Source: Bathynomus jamesi (Eukaryota > Arthropoda > Malacostraca > Isopoda > Cirolanidae). From it: a stretch of DNA of 64,000 bases. Below the pieces are notes generated by a model, which did not search any database, was not told the DNA's origin, and saw only the letters and a list, made by a program, of their open reading frames with translations. The DNA lies in the NCBI GenBank assembly GCA_023014485.1, contig JAJOZX010005617.1:153501-217500 (forward strand), in the 5' to 3' direction. Both the position numbers and the translations under genes were made by a program. This document shows, in pieces, positions 11,619 to 22,821 of the stretch (the stretch's first letter is position 1; every line of letters starts with the position of its first letter).

Positions 11619-11972
11619 CAGGGTGTTATCAAATTAAGTTTCATAAATTAGTATACATACTGAGTACGTGAAAGTGAAAAAAAAAGTTCCTATGAACATA
11701 AATCTGCAATCGCTTCGTTTCCGAGATACATTGATTTTTTGCCGAGGACGATGCTGTTCTCTGTACAACTATTCTATACTTTTTAGATACATCAGAGAAC
11801 AATAAAATTATTATTATTATTACTATTATTAGTATTGTTGTTGTTGTTGTTGTTATTTTTATATTTGGTATTATGACAGGATTTTTATCTCGATTATAAC
11901 ACGCACGAGCCACTTCATTTCCGACGCATTACATACGAGAAAAGGTAGAAGCGATACTCTTCATAACTTGAA

Positions 11973-12011
<39 letters not shown>

Positions 12012-12196
12012 TTTATTGTTCTTTGATATATGTAGAAAGCATAAAATAGGTGTACAGAGAATAGCATCGTTCTCGGCAAAAAATCAATGTATCTCGGAAA
12101 CGAAACGATTGCCGATTTAAGTTCATAGGCACTTTTTTGTTCTCTTTGACGTCGTCCTGAATATGTGTACTAAATTATGAAACATAATTTGATAAC

Positions 12197-12201
<5 letters not shown>
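11619..12201. mobile_element. 583-bp palindromic MITE with microsatellite loop
   Basis: CAGGGTGTTATCAAATTA at the left is mirrored by TAATTTGATAACACCCT at the right. The inner arms also pair: CAATCGCTTCGTTTCCGAGA on the left against TCTCGGAAACGAAACGATTG on the right, and the two TTGCCGAG/CTCGGCAA blocks. The loop holds two AAT-type trinucleotide tracts, one per arm (11810-11830, 11971-12010). No transposase is present. Confidence 0.75.
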
Positions 12202-12227
<26 letters not shown>

Positions 12228-12368
12228 GATTTAGCACCACAGTCATAAGGTATTTATCGAAAAGATAAAGTTGCCGTAAGTTCTTACGACTCGTATTAAT
12301 TAATAAATACACTATATTTGTATGATTTTATTATTAGAAATTCGATTTAAATTGCATGACAGGTCTTA

Positions 12369-12446
12369 CGAGGGTGATCCAATTAAAACCCAACCCAATA
12401 CACTACAATAATATTCACTGGGATGCGTTTTAATTGGATCACCCTG
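12369..12446. mobile_element. palindromic GTGATCC MITE
   Basis: GGGTGATCCAATTAAAAC is mirrored by GTTTTAATTGGATCACCC, ending at a TA. It shares the GGGTGATCC tip with 7837-7913 and with the intact mariner-like element. Confidence 0.65.
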
Positions 12447-12803
12447 TAATTGCTTTCAAATTTGAAAGAAACTATAATTATTTCAATGAAAATAGAGTTT
12501 ATATATTGAAACAGCACTTAAGTAAGTATTGTGTAGTACAAATTGAATATACAGGGTGGCCCAAATGTCGCGCACCATAGGAATTTTGTGTTAACTATAA
12601 TATAATATTTTTTTCTTTTAGGTAGGGGATGGCTGCGAAATTAACAATAGACAAGAGGGTGAGCTTGCTTTTGTAGTACTGGTATTCCATCAAATCGATT
12701 TGTAGTACAACCTGGTATTTCATACATTAAAATCAAGCTCACCCTCTCGTCTATTGTTAATTTCGCAACCATTCCCTACCTAAAAGAAAAAATAATTAAT
12801 ATA

Positions 12804-14207
12804 ATGGGTGATCCAGATAAATGGGACCCATAAAAAAAAGCCAAATATTCTTAATATTTAATTCCTTTCATAAAAACTATATATCATTCGAAAGAGTAGA
12901 GTTACAAGTTTATTATGAAATATTTATTTTTTAAAAATGACTCCTTTCAAATGTGCTCCATTAAGTTGCCAAGCATTCCAGTGTTCTCGCTTGTAAGTTC
13001 TGCATCACTTTTGCAAGAGTGTGCGGTGGTATGGCCTGTATCTCATTTGTGATGGCGGCCTTCAATTCTTGCAAGGTCGTTGGGTTATTTCTGTAGACCC
13101 TACTCTTTAAATATCCCCAGAGATAATAATCTAAGGGAGAAAAATCCGGAGACCTTGCGGGCCATTCAACGTCTCCAAATCTTGAGATTAACTCGCCTGG
13201 AAACGTTTGACGCAAAACTGCCATGCAGTTCCTCGTGGTATGGCAGGTAGCTCCGTCTTGTTGGAACCAATGGTTTTCTAGACAAAGATCTCTTAATTTA
13301 GGAATAAGGAAATCGGTCAACATTTTTTCGTAGCGATCACCAATTACAGTGACCGTGTTTCCGGTGGAATCCTCGAAAAAGTACGGCCCTATGATCTGAG
13401 ATGCAGTAAGACCACACCAAACAGTTACACGCTGACTATGCAACGGGACTTCGGTAATATTCAATGGATTTTCTGTTGCCCAGAAACGACAATTTTGTTT
13501 GTTTACAGTTCCATTCAAGTGAAAATGGGCTTCGTCTGACATAATCAAAGTTGCTAGAAAATTGGTGGTGTCATTTACCTTCTGTTGGATCCATTGACAG
13601 AATTGTCGTCTTCGTGCGAAATCTCCATCGTTTAGTTGCTGCACTGTTTGAATTTTATATGGAAAGAGCATTAAATTTTGCTTGAATATACGGTGTGTTG
13701 TTGTTCCATATCCAACTCCTAACAGCTGAGAAGCACGTCTGATGCTTATGTTAGGATTATCCTGTACAATTTCATGAGTTCTGTTAATGATCTCGTCTAT
13801 CCTTGCTGTGCGCACTCTTCCAGTTGGTTTTCTTTTTCCAATGCTGCCAGTTAGGGAAAAATTTCTGACACACCGACGGATTACTTTCTTAGAAGGTGAT
13901 TTTGACATCTGAAAATTTGTCTTGAAAGATCTTTGAGCTGAAACTACACTTCTTCCATGCTCATAATATTGCTCAGTTATGAAACGCAGCTGTTCCACAT
14001 TCCATGCAGTCATCTTGAAGGGTTAGTTTTAACTAACACTTTTATTTTGTTTTGTATCTTATCTTGTCTTGTATTGTCAAAACCTATACAATCCTGTACA
14101 AACTTGTAACTATCCTCTTTCGAATGATGCGTATGATTTTATAAAAGGACTTATACTTTAAGAGTTACAGGGGTTTCTTTTGGGTCCCATTTCTCTGGAT
14201 CACCCTT
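12804..14207 (-). mobile_element. complete mariner/IS630-type transposon, apparently intact
   Basis: Terminal inverted repeats read GGGTGATCCAGATAAATGGG at the left and CCCATTTCTCTGGATCACCC at the right, flanked by TA. One uninterrupted transposase frame fills the minus strand. Clean ends, a clean frame and the nested position mark it as the youngest insertion of this block. Confidence 0.85.
12961..14013 (-). CDS. Tc1/mariner-superfamily transposase, intact 350 residues
   Basis: The predicted enzyme cuts and pastes the flanking terminal repeats at TA sites. Two helix-turn-helix regions occupy the N-terminal third: about residues 5-35, and about 88-114 with SIRRASQLLGVGYGTTTHRI. The catalytic triad appears complete. 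D160 is in MSDEAHF, D253 in WFQQDGATCHTT and D290 in WPARSPDFSPLDYYLWGYLK. The last two Asp are separated by 36 residues, longer than the classical mariner spacing of 34, so subfamily placement is open. Length is usual for the superfamily. The start ATG is followed by TAWNVEQ, and related relics here begin similarly (MAQYTNQEW at about 23220). No stops or frameshifts. Confidence 0.92.
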   Translation of the reverse strand: MTAWNVEQLRFITEQYYEHGRSVVSAQRSFKTNFQMSKSPSKKVIRRCVRNFSLTGSIGKRKPTGRVRTARIDEIINRTHEIVQDNPNISIRRASQLLGVGYGTTTHRIFKQNLMLFPYKIQTVQQLNDGDFARRRQFCQWIQQKVNDTTNFLATLIMSDEAHFHLNGTVNKQNCRFWATENPLNITEVPLHSQRVTVWCGLTASQIIGPYFFEDSTGNTVTVIGDRYEKMLTDFLIPKLRDLCLENHWFQQDGATCHTTRNCMAVLRQTFPGELISRFGDVEWPARSPDFSPLDYYLWGYLKSRVYRNNPTTLQELKAAITNEIQAIPPHTLAKVMQNLQARTLECLAT

Positions 14208-14254
14208 TATTATAGTCAACACTGAAAATTCCTATGATACTCAACTTTTGCGCC

Positions 14255-14255
<1 letters not shown>

Positions 14256-14339
<84 letters not shown>
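14256..14339. repeat. (AT)n microsatellite cluster
   Basis: Three abutting AT runs begin exactly at the right end of the outer MITE, as at several other CAGGGTG ends in this window. Confidence 0.9.
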
Positions 14340-15084
14340 ATGTAGTGTATGTCATAATTCTACATATACTGTATACAATAACGCACGATCATCAGTTTAC
14401 TTAAATAGGACCTATTTGAAGTTATCTTCCTATCCCACTTAAGTAATACATAATAGACAATTTAAAAGTACACTTTTACCATGTAGAAAGTAGAGTTTCT
14501 CCAGCTTGCGTTTTTATGTAACTCAAATGTTGTAGTTTGAACACAGTAAAATTATTAAAAAGATGTTTAATATTTATGTGCGAATGTAATCCAATTGTAT
14601 TTCTATATGTACTATACGGTATACAGTTGCAAGAAAAAGTACAATGAAAAAAAATTAGTAATTTTCGAATTTTTTTAAAAATTTGTATATTTTCTGCGAA
14701 AATATAAAAAATTAAAATTAAATCTGGAAAATCAATAAATATTAAATTTTAGAACTTTGAAATTTAAATTTTCGACAGATTTTTTCCCGTGACTGTATTT
14801 AAGAAGGAACATTTGTTTAAATAAGTAATTGAAAATAGGTTCTTCTCAGAGCCATACAATTGGGTTTAATATATATATATATGTCAATGAATAAAGCAGT
14901 ACCTCAGAATCGAAATCAGGAAAGAAAAGAAAAAGGTCTTAATTAAAGTTTATATAATTTTAGAGGACAAAATCAAGAAAGTAAAATTGAATGAATGAAT
15001 CAATGTTTATTTTTCATAAAATAATTTTTTGGTAACGAATGAATGATGTTTTGTTCATCTCGAAACGACACAAAAATGTTTGCA
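14340..15084. other. no gene seen; AT-rich, presumed intron
   Basis: AT-rich DNA without recognisable coding or terminal repeats. If the exon at 15251 belongs to the 3463 gene, this is intron. Confidence 0.35.
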
Positions 15085-15215
15085 ATAATTTGGCAACATT
15101 TTGCAACATTGTGCAAAAATGTATCGTAAACATTGAAATATTTGCAACATTTTGCAATATTACAAACATTTGCAACACCTGCACTATTATTGCAATATGT
15201 TTTGCAACATTTTAA
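15085..15215. repeat. degenerate TTTGCAACA repeat array
   Basis: TTTGCAACATT and TTTGCAATA motifs recur about ten times at irregular 10-25-bp spacing, ending about 25 bp before the splice acceptor of the next exon. Confidence 0.6.
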
Positions 15216-15250
15216 ATATTTTTGTAATTTTGTTTTTCTGTTTATTTCAG

Positions 15251-16157
15251 ATGTGCGCAAAAGCTCGTTAATCAGCTGGAGTGCAACACCAATAACAACA
15301 ACAGCAACAACACTAATAATAATATAAATAATAAAAATAATAATAAAAACAATATTAATACCTTCGGGATTAGTAATAATAATATTAATAAAAATAATAA
15401 TTATAATAGTAATTTTAATAATAATAATAACCACATCAACACCAAGAAATCCATCAATCTAAATGTATCTTATTCGAGGGTACCCGTTGTTACCCCCTCA
15501 CCCCCTCGAAAAGGTTCTTCCAGTTCTTATTCCATTTCTCATAATAGGGCTTCCACCCCGTTAAGACCGACCCCGAAGCCTCAAGGCGGACCCTCAAGTA
15601 CAACCTCCGGTGTGAGAAACTCTTCGGGAGGAACGCGTCAGATAAAGTGTGGAGCGACTTCGAGTGGGAAAGGAGGAGGAGGAGGAGGAGGAGGAGTAGG
15701 AGGAGGAGGAAAATCCTTGTCCAGAGGGAAGTCGACCGCATCGAAAAGCGCGGTAAATGGTGCCTCAAAAGGGCGAGGAAGACGAGATTCCTCTACGTCG
15801 TCCGTCTCCATGAAAAATTCCCCGTCCATCTCCAGCAATATTTCCGTCAAAAGTAATTCGTCTACTAAAAGTGGGTCCTCCTCCAAAAGTTCTTCCTCCT
15901 ATAAGAGTGCCACCTCTACCAAGAGCTCCACTTCGGGTTTTAGTACTACTTCTACGGTAACGGTTAAATCCTGCAGGTCCCTGATTCCCTCCTTCAGGAA
16001 AGAACCCGAGATAAAGTCGATCCGGAGAAAGGAAACGTGCCAAAAACCGACCAAAGACGAAGGTGACACGAAAGGGAAAGTTCTTCAAAAAAACGACCCC
16101 AAAGTCAAAATTCAAAAGAAGAAATTTGATGGGAAAGAATATCAAAGACTCCCTTAA
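15251..16157 (+). CDS. large low-complexity last exon of a host gene
   Basis: Acceptor CTGTTTATTTCAG ends at 15250. After one base the frame is open for about 301 codons to TAA at 16155-16157. The first 13 residues, CAQKLVNQLECNT, look like the end of a folded or coiled segment. Next is an Asn-rich stretch of about 50 residues encoded by an AAT/AAC microsatellite, then SYSRVPVVTPSPPRKGSSSS. A glycine run (about 15670-15710), long Ser/Lys/Thr repeats and a basic tail ending KKKFDGKEYQRLP follow. It looks intrinsically disordered and basic. It needs a donor that leaves two bases, which exon C at 4078 provides. AATAAA occurs at about 16243. Gene identity unknown. Confidence 0.7.
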
Positions 16158-16502
16158 TGACTCACTCTAAAATGAGGCTTTTCCTTCACTACTTAATTAT
16201 AACTGGTTTGAAAAAAAAAAAAAAAATACACAAAACACAAAACAATAAATTTTCCTACTTATCCACAATAACCACAACATATATATATATATATAAAACA
16301 CTGTTCATACAATCTCCATCCTTATTTTTATATATAAAAAAAAGGGAGAATTTTTTTAAATCAAAAAAGGAAGATTTTGGAGGAAATACATTTACAAAAA
16401 AAAAGTAAACCAATATTTACTTTTCGGTAGAAATAATGTATCGTTAAAAAAACGTATGTAACGTTGTTTAAAAATGCTGTAACTGAACATTATTATTAAA
16501 TA
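16158..16502. other. presumed 3' UTR and downstream DNA
   Basis: An A-rich tract at 16210 and AATAAA near 16243 follow the stop codon of the large exon. Otherwise AT-rich without features. Confidence 0.35.
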
Positions 16503-16589
16503 CAGGGTGAATAAAAAGTTCCGCCCGATTTTGATAACCTTTTTATTCATCCAAAATCCAAAATTGGGAGGAACTTTTTACTCACCCTG
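16503..16589. mobile_element. 87-bp palindromic CAGGGTG MITE
   Basis: CAGGGTGAATAAAAAGTTCC is mirrored by GGAACTTTTTACTCACCCTG around a TTTTGG/CCAAAA inner hairpin. Confidence 0.65.
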
Positions 16590-16801
16590 TTTTCTTTATA
16601 TATATATATAATATATATATAATATATATATAGCAATAGTTTGTATTTGTAAGTATTTAAATATTTTAGGTCATTTAGCAGTTATCATAAATAGATTTGT
16701 TGATATATATATATACGGTACATATATATATATAACATTTGTATAGTTAAAGTATTCTTAGTACAATTACAGGGATATTTAAACTAAGTAAGCTTAGAAC
16801 G

Positions 16802-16804
<3 letters not shown>

Positions 16805-16870
<66 letters not shown>
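16805..16870. repeat. (AT)n microsatellite
   Basis: Two abutting AT runs with one phase slip. Confidence 0.9.
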
Positions 16871-16873
<3 letters not shown>

Positions 16874-17046
16874 CTTTTTTGTGTAATAAAGGCACTTTGT
16901 AAGATGAAAAAATTTGTTTGAAAAGGCGTTTTATTGAGAAACTGTGTATCAGTGGGGCTCGAACACCCATCGTGAAGTATGAAAAGCCATTGCCAAACAC
17001 TTATATGTTTTTTTGTTGTATCCTGCCAATAAAATTTATCATTATC

Positions 17047-17077
<31 letters not shown>

Positions 17078-17768
17078 GTATTATCATTATAAAGACGAGA
17101 GACTATAATGGAAGGTCATCAAACACTGTTAAAGACTTCATATAATTTGGACGGTCTCTTTATAGAATCTGGGAAGTCTCATTAAGTTCTGGGCATTTTT
17201 TTTTTATTCCTCACGACACGGGGTCGAAATCGACTGTCAGTGGTTGTAGGCGTTTGGTTATATGCGTATTTGGGACGTTTACTCGATATTTCATAATGAA
17301 CTTAATTTTCTGAAATGAATAATAGTCATTTTGAAATTTTTATTATATATTTCAAATATCTGAAAAATATGCTTAAATATTTCAGATACAATTATCAATT
17401 AATAATAATTAAACATTCAATTTGTATAATAAATTTGTTTTCTATTTCTTGCGCATAGACGCATGCGCAGTGGGGTTACAAATATTTTGAAATTGTGACT
17501 CACTATTTATAGGCTATCTCGAAAAGAGGCAAAAACATTTATTACATTTGCGCATTTATTCATTTATAACATGTAGGCTTAGGTCTGCTAATTGTCTTTC
17601 ACGCATTTATTAATGTTATTTAATCGGCTAAGCCTTGGCTAGTAAAGTCTTTCGAGATTACGAGCTAGTTTATGACCCTGAGTCTAGCCTTAGACCTAGG
17701 CCTCTTGATATACAGTAAGCCTAACCTAGGTTCACTGGGTAAGGTAAAGAGTCTATACTTGAGAAAAG

Positions 17769-17873
17769 GCACTGATAAGTTAGAAAGGATTCAGGGTAGA
17801 GCGATCAAAATCACTTCAGAAGTGAGAAGTAAAATATTTGAGGAAAGATGAGCTGAACTAAATATTTGATAAT
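17769..17873 (+). pseudogene. LINE reverse-transcriptase C-terminal relic
   Basis: The plus strand reads DKLERIQGRAIKI then SEVRSKIFEER before a stop and AELNI. This corresponds to the conserved block after the reverse-transcriptase palm in CR1/jockey-type LINEs; compare DRLERVQRRATKQIPSLRNK in the element at 43883-47550. Only about 100 bp is recognisable. Confidence 0.6.
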
Positions 17874-18621
17874 GTAAATTACAGGAAATTATTCGATAAA
17901 GATACGGAGTGAATTACAAGAATTAATGGATATAAATTGAAATTCAAACGTTTTGGAGAGTAATGCTGCGAGTCAATTCTTTTCATATAATTTTAAACTT
18001 AGCTTTAAACTTAAATTCTCTGTAAACTTTCATCCATTAATCATTTCATCGCATTGCGTTAGACATTTTAGAGTAATATTTTCAAGTTCAGAGTAGTATT
18101 TTCAAGTGTTTAAAATTTGGGACAATTTAAGATATTTCAGTTTACTAATTGAAATGTTTACTAACGCCTCACACACTTCAAAACTCAAAACTGAGCGAAC
18201 GAAATGTCTAAAAAAAACGTCTACTTTATTTCGAGTGTCCACTCGTTGCGAGTGTCTCAATAAATGCTTTTTCTAATTTCCCATATACAGGGTGAACGAA
18301 AAAATCTAGCCCCGTGTGGAATATTTATTACCTCGGTGTATTTTCGAACCGCGGGCAGTGAAACCGTTTATATATGTCGCTTCTACTACATAATTTACGA
18401 CGGACATTGCGTAACATTCCGGTAAAGACGTTGGCAGACTTCTTTCAGCTTTTGCTTTTTAGTTCCTCATTAGCGCGGGGTCTTGACTCGTAAACTATCG
18501 ACTTGGGTGACCCCACAAGAAGTATACATTTAAAAGGAGAAGTATTGTACTTTATGAAAGACAAATGGCGTATGTAAATAGCTCCACTGTTTCAAATTTG
18601 AACATTTATCGAGTTAATAAA

Positions 18622-18694
<73 letters not shown>

Positions 18695-18930
18695 CAGTAT
18701 TTTATATATTAAATTAAACAGACATATCTTTCGGAATCATAAATTTTGAATTTCTTCTTACTATGATCAAAGTAACCATAATTAAGTTTTTGAAAGCAGA
18801 TTTTAATCAAACATTTAACTATATATATATATAGTATGATTTGTTTCCACTTGTATGTAGTATGTGAATATATTATTAAATATAAAACAAAGGCAGACAC
18901 GCACCAGAATATATATATATATATATATAT

Positions 18931-18973
<43 letters not shown>

Positions 18974-19644
18974 TCTAAACTATAATACCTTATTTATTGA
19001 CCAATACAGTAGTCCTTGTAGCTACAATTATATTTATTGATTTCATTCTCTGTTCGTGTGTATATATGTACTCTTAAATCTAAACAGTTATTTTAACCGA
19101 TGCAGAGTGTGGTGTTAAAACTAAACTGCTGCCCATTAAATACTTAAACTTACGACGTCAAATGAATACATTGAAAGTACAATGACCGCACTTTTCTACT
19201 CGCCATATTACTACATTATTCGCAGCATAATTTGGAGAAAAAAGAGAGAGAAAAAAATGGTCATTCTCAAGGTTGCCGAAGTAATCTGAACTGTTCTCAA
19301 TGGGTTAAGATAAGCCGTGCAGAATTTTGAGTGCATTTTTGCGTGAGGTAAAAAAATATTTAGTTCTTTACCACTTATATTATATCCAAAATATATATAT
19401 CTCGTTTTATGAATACCCCACTGGGTGGGTAGTGGGCACCGTCCTTTTACAGATCTTACAAAAGCGCGTTTTTGTTTTTATTTAATTGGTCAAAAATGTG
19501 TATGTAATGCGCGGAATTTTCTTCCGAAAAAACATGTTTTTTTTAAATAAAAATTGATTACGTAAAATTCACGTAAAAAAAATTAAATATAAATTAAATT
19601 AATAACTATAAAAAGTAAATTCTTGAAAGTATTGTTTAGGGCCC
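17874..19644. other. no gene seen; AT-rich repeats
   Basis: Contains a lone MITE-type end CAGGGTGAACGAAAAAATC at 18288 with no visible partner, (AT)n tracts at 18628-18692 and 18909-18969, and undistinguished AT-rich DNA. Confidence 0.4.
18628..18692. repeat. 65-bp (AT)n microsatellite
   Basis: Uninterrupted AT dinucleotides. Confidence 0.95.
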
Positions 19645-19862
19645 CAGTGGTTCTCAACCTAGGGGTAAATTACCCAACTGGGGTAATGAGAACTCTTTTG
19701 TGTGGTAATGACACGCGATCCAAAAATTATAAAAAATAATATTGTGATAAATCAGAAGTTATACAAAAAAATAATGTCTAATGATTTGGATAATGGAGTT
19801 GGATTAGAATTGGTTTTGTATTTTGGAGTAACCAGACAAAAAAGATTGAGAACCTCCGCACT
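19645..19862. mobile_element. hAT-type MITE, family member 1
   Basis: It starts CAGTGGTTCTCAACCTAGGG, a textbook hAT-type end, and the right side ends in GATTGAGAACCTCCGCA, an imperfect inverse. The interior GGGGTAATGA and ACGCGATCCA blocks are repeated at 62544-62731. Confidence 0.6.
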
Positions 19863-19906
19863 TTTACAGGTTTTATTTTTAAAATTATAAAATATCTTTC
19901 AACCTT

Positions 19907-20020
19907 TCAAATGTTCCGTGCGACGATTCCTCATTTCACGAAGGTCAACATCGTACCCCTTCCTCTCATGATTCCTCATTTCACGAAGGTCAACCTCGTA
20001 CCCGCTCCCCCTCCTCTCAA
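19907..20020 (-). repeat. two copies of a GACCTTCGTGAAATGAGGAA repeat
   Basis: On the minus strand GAGGAATCAT/GAGGAATCGT units follow GACCTTCGTGAAATGA twice, about 60 bp apart. The same unit recurs at about 24720-24765, 42918-42960 and 58890-58960 and resembles the SINE tail at 55740 (AAGCTTGACCTTCGTCAGAA). Confidence 0.55.
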
Positions 20021-20076
20021 ACGGGATTAAATCAATTTTCAAAAACACTGCAATAATTAGGCCACCCGCGCGCAAC

Positions 20077-20287
20077 ATCGTCTGGCGACTCACGACTGAC
20101 GACTCGGGTCGTGACGATTCGAGTCGCGCGTGATTTTACATTAATAGAATGGGAACCCCGCACGCCGCAACGACCAGAAACGCGTCGAGGTCACCGCACT
20201 GCGCGGGGCTCCCATTCTATCAATGTAAAATCACACGTCACTCGAATCGTCACGCCCCGAGTCATCAGTCGAGAGTCGCGAGACGAT
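20077..20287. mobile_element. GC-rich fold-back element
   Basis: An inverted repeat with arms of about 85 bp: ATCGTCTGGCGACTCACGAC...AGAATGGGAACCCCGC mirrored by GCGGGGCTCCCATTCT...GAGAGTCGCGAGACGAT. The loop is about 40 bp. GC-rich inside AT-rich DNA, so it stands out in composition. It has no coding capacity. Confidence 0.75.
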
Positions 20288-20688
20288 CCCGCGTACAGGC
20301 CGACCACCTCAAAGTTAGTTAATACGCAACAATTAATTTGCAATCATTCCATTCGATTTTGGTTTTAACAGTTTCGTTTCAGATATATAGAAATAAGTAA
20401 CATTTTAAGTCAAAATTATATATACATACATACATACATATATATAATTTGAGACAAGTGCCAATTTTTTAGGGAAAATGATTTTTAAATATTTTATATC
20501 CACTATTTTCCTATATAAATAACACGTGCTCTTTAGGATCGCGACTGGTGAAAAATAGGTCTATATATATATAAAGTAGAGGTACTTAGTTATTGAAAAT
20601 ATAAGAAGATAATTGTATATACATGAAAATATGAAGGAATGAATTTATTATACCTTATATGAGATGCCATATATATATATATATATTT

Positions 20689-20727
<39 letters not shown>

Positions 20728-20795
20728 AATAATTTAGAATACGAAATTTTTGGGGGAAATATATTTCAATTTCAGTCTCCTAAATATATTATAAA

Positions 20796-20867
20796 CAGGG
20801 TGCCCATAATTTATCTTTACAAATTCAATTTCAATTGAATTAGTAAAAATAATTTATGGGCACCCTG
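20796..20867. mobile_element. 72-bp palindromic CAGGGTG MITE
   Basis: CAGGGTGCCCATAAATT-type left end mirrored by AATTTATGGGCACCCTG, with a TCAATTTCAATTGAATTA core. Confidence 0.65.
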
Positions 20868-21068
20868 TATAATGAATGTAGTTATCATAAAAAAATCATA
20901 TTGAAATAATTCGATATGAAAATATTTGTTAAGCGTTTCTGGGACGAAATTGCGCTTAACTGAAAAAGACTTTCAAATCATTCTTCATACTTAAATTAGG
21001 AAGTAAAAAGGGGATGGGTTGGCTGCGCGTTTTCCGAAAATGTTCCTCACTTATTTCCAGAGGAGGTA

Positions 21069-21149
21069 CGAGGGTCGGTACGAAAGTAATGCCTCTTATT
21101 GTATTTACAAACTGAAAAATAAGAGGCATTACTTTCATAACGACCCTCG
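21069..21149. mobile_element. 81-bp palindromic CGAGGGTCG MITE
   Basis: GGTACGAAAGTAATGCCTC with CGAGGGTCG outside is mirrored by GAGGCATTACTTTCATAACG and ACCCTCG. The tip CGAGGGT resembles classical mariner ends. Confidence 0.65.
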
Positions 21150-21345
21150 TATCAAAATTAATATTACATTAAGACATTTTTAAACTTGAGAGGTACTTAA
21201 ACTTGAGAGGTATTTAAACTTAAGAGTTAAGCTAATTATTCGCTTTTATCGATCGAATTACTACGGACTTAATTCTCGTGGATACGATCAAATTTACCTC
21301 GAAATCAGAAATCAAAGTTTTTGGAAAAAATGCTTTTAACATTAA

Positions 21346-21417
21346 TCTCCCCTTCTTACTCTCCCCTTTTTACTCTCCCCTTTTTACTCTCCCCTTTTTA
21401 CTCCCCCTTTTTACTCT
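21346..21417. repeat. 15-bp tandem repeat, about five units
   Basis: CTCCCCTTTTTACT units repeat with small length changes. Confidence 0.75.
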
Positions 21418-21632
21418 TCAGTTAAAAGTTAAACACAAAATTTGGTTTGAAACAAACTTGATACAAAAACAGTTTTGCAATTTTTATACATTTTTTTTTC
21501 CATTATTTTTCAAGAAACAAATGAAAATCAACTTTTGTGTTAGGACTTTTTACTCCAACTGTATGATATTTTAACAGAGTTTATTGTTGTAATTGTTTTC
21601 TAGTTTTCGTTAAAAGGGGTTACTCTACAATG

Positions 21633-21666
<34 letters not shown>

Positions 21667-21789
21667 AATAATTGCTAACGTATTCAACTCAAGAACGAAC
21701 ATAATATTAAGCAAAAATTATATTTCTGTATAACCCCGCCCTGAAAAACCCTTAAAATTTTTGTTTTTAAATCTTGTCGATATGGTCTG

Positions 21790-21827
<38 letters not shown>

Positions 21828-22243
21828 CAAATAAATTGTCTTCCCAAAAATGTTTATTCTAATAAATATTTGAGCAATATTTTTTTTTTTGGGAGGGGGG
21901 TAATAAATTTGTGTATTTTGACTACAATGTTCAGTGAATGTATTTTTAATTTTTCATTTTTTTTTCCTCAAAAATTGTTAAAAAGAAATTTAATCTGACG
22001 TGTTTTTTTCCATTTTTTGTAAAATGGAATCCATTATTTGTTTCTTTCTATATCAAGGTTACATTCTATGCAATAAAGTTAAAATCCATCCAAATTGTCA
22101 TATTTGCATTCTCATTCAAAGGAATAACAAATATAAATGGCTTCATACGTCTTTTTGTGTGAAATGGATCACTAATTGAACACGGTTATATAATATATAT
22201 ATATATATTATATATATATATATATATGTGTGTTCAGATGAAA

Positions 22244-22245
<2 letters not shown>
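21418..22245. other. no gene seen; AT-rich with microsatellites
   Basis: Contains (AT)n tracts at 21636-21662 and 21792-21824. Open frames here are low-complexity only. Confidence 0.35.

Positions 22246-22291
<46 letters not shown>
22246..22291. repeat. (GA)n microsatellite
   Basis: 46-bp GA run following two AT runs. Confidence 0.95.
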
Positions 22292-22293
<2 letters not shown>

Positions 22294-22412
22294 ATTCTCT
22301 ATACTTATATTACAGCCTAAAAATTAAATTTCTAAAAACAGGGTTTGTTTTCTTTTATTCCTCACATCCTCGATCCTTTCGTATTAAAAAATAATACTAT
22401 AGACAAAACGTA

Positions 22413-22765
22413 CAGGGTGTTCCAAAAAAAGATCTGACGAAAATGTAGTGATTTAATCTCTTTCCCCTCATTTTACACAATTTATTATTTACTTTAATTT
22501 CTTTTATCATTTTTGCTCTTTCTTCTCTTTACACTCGCTTCACTGTGCTTTATAAACACGGGCAAACGACGATTACGATGTAATATATATATATATAGAA
22601 CGAAACAAATGAAAAAATGAGGTAACCACCCGGGAATCGAACCCGGGATCTTCCGATTGCCGGTCAGATGCGATAACCATTACACCATGGGCCTCATTTC
22701 ATTTGTTTCGTTCTCTCTCTCTCGTCTTGCGCGGAATATCTCCTATACAAGCGTCGTTCTTTACG

Positions 22766-22821
<56 letters not shown>

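Larger units (their letters stand above)
12552..14259. mobile_element. outer MITE split by a younger mariner-like element
   Basis: The left end CAGGGTGGCCCAAATGTCGC with CATAGGAATTTTGTGTTAAC pairs with the right end GTCAACACTGAAAATTCCTA...TTGCGCCACCCT. A second inner hairpin, GGGATGGCTGCGAAATTAAC against GTTAATTTCGCAACCATTCC, lies at 12625-12785. The palindrome is interrupted at a TA by the element at 12804-14207, so the MITE inserted first. Confidence 0.75.

Noticed and set aside
15000..15434. 144-codon minus-strand ORF
   Set aside because: Antisense to the AAT/AAC tract of the real exon; Ile-rich and low complexity.
22619..22695. A functional tRNA-Ala(GGC) gene
   Set aside because: The inner acceptor stem does not pair, position 33 is C, and the sequence sits in a MITE. 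Kept only as a tRNA-like element.
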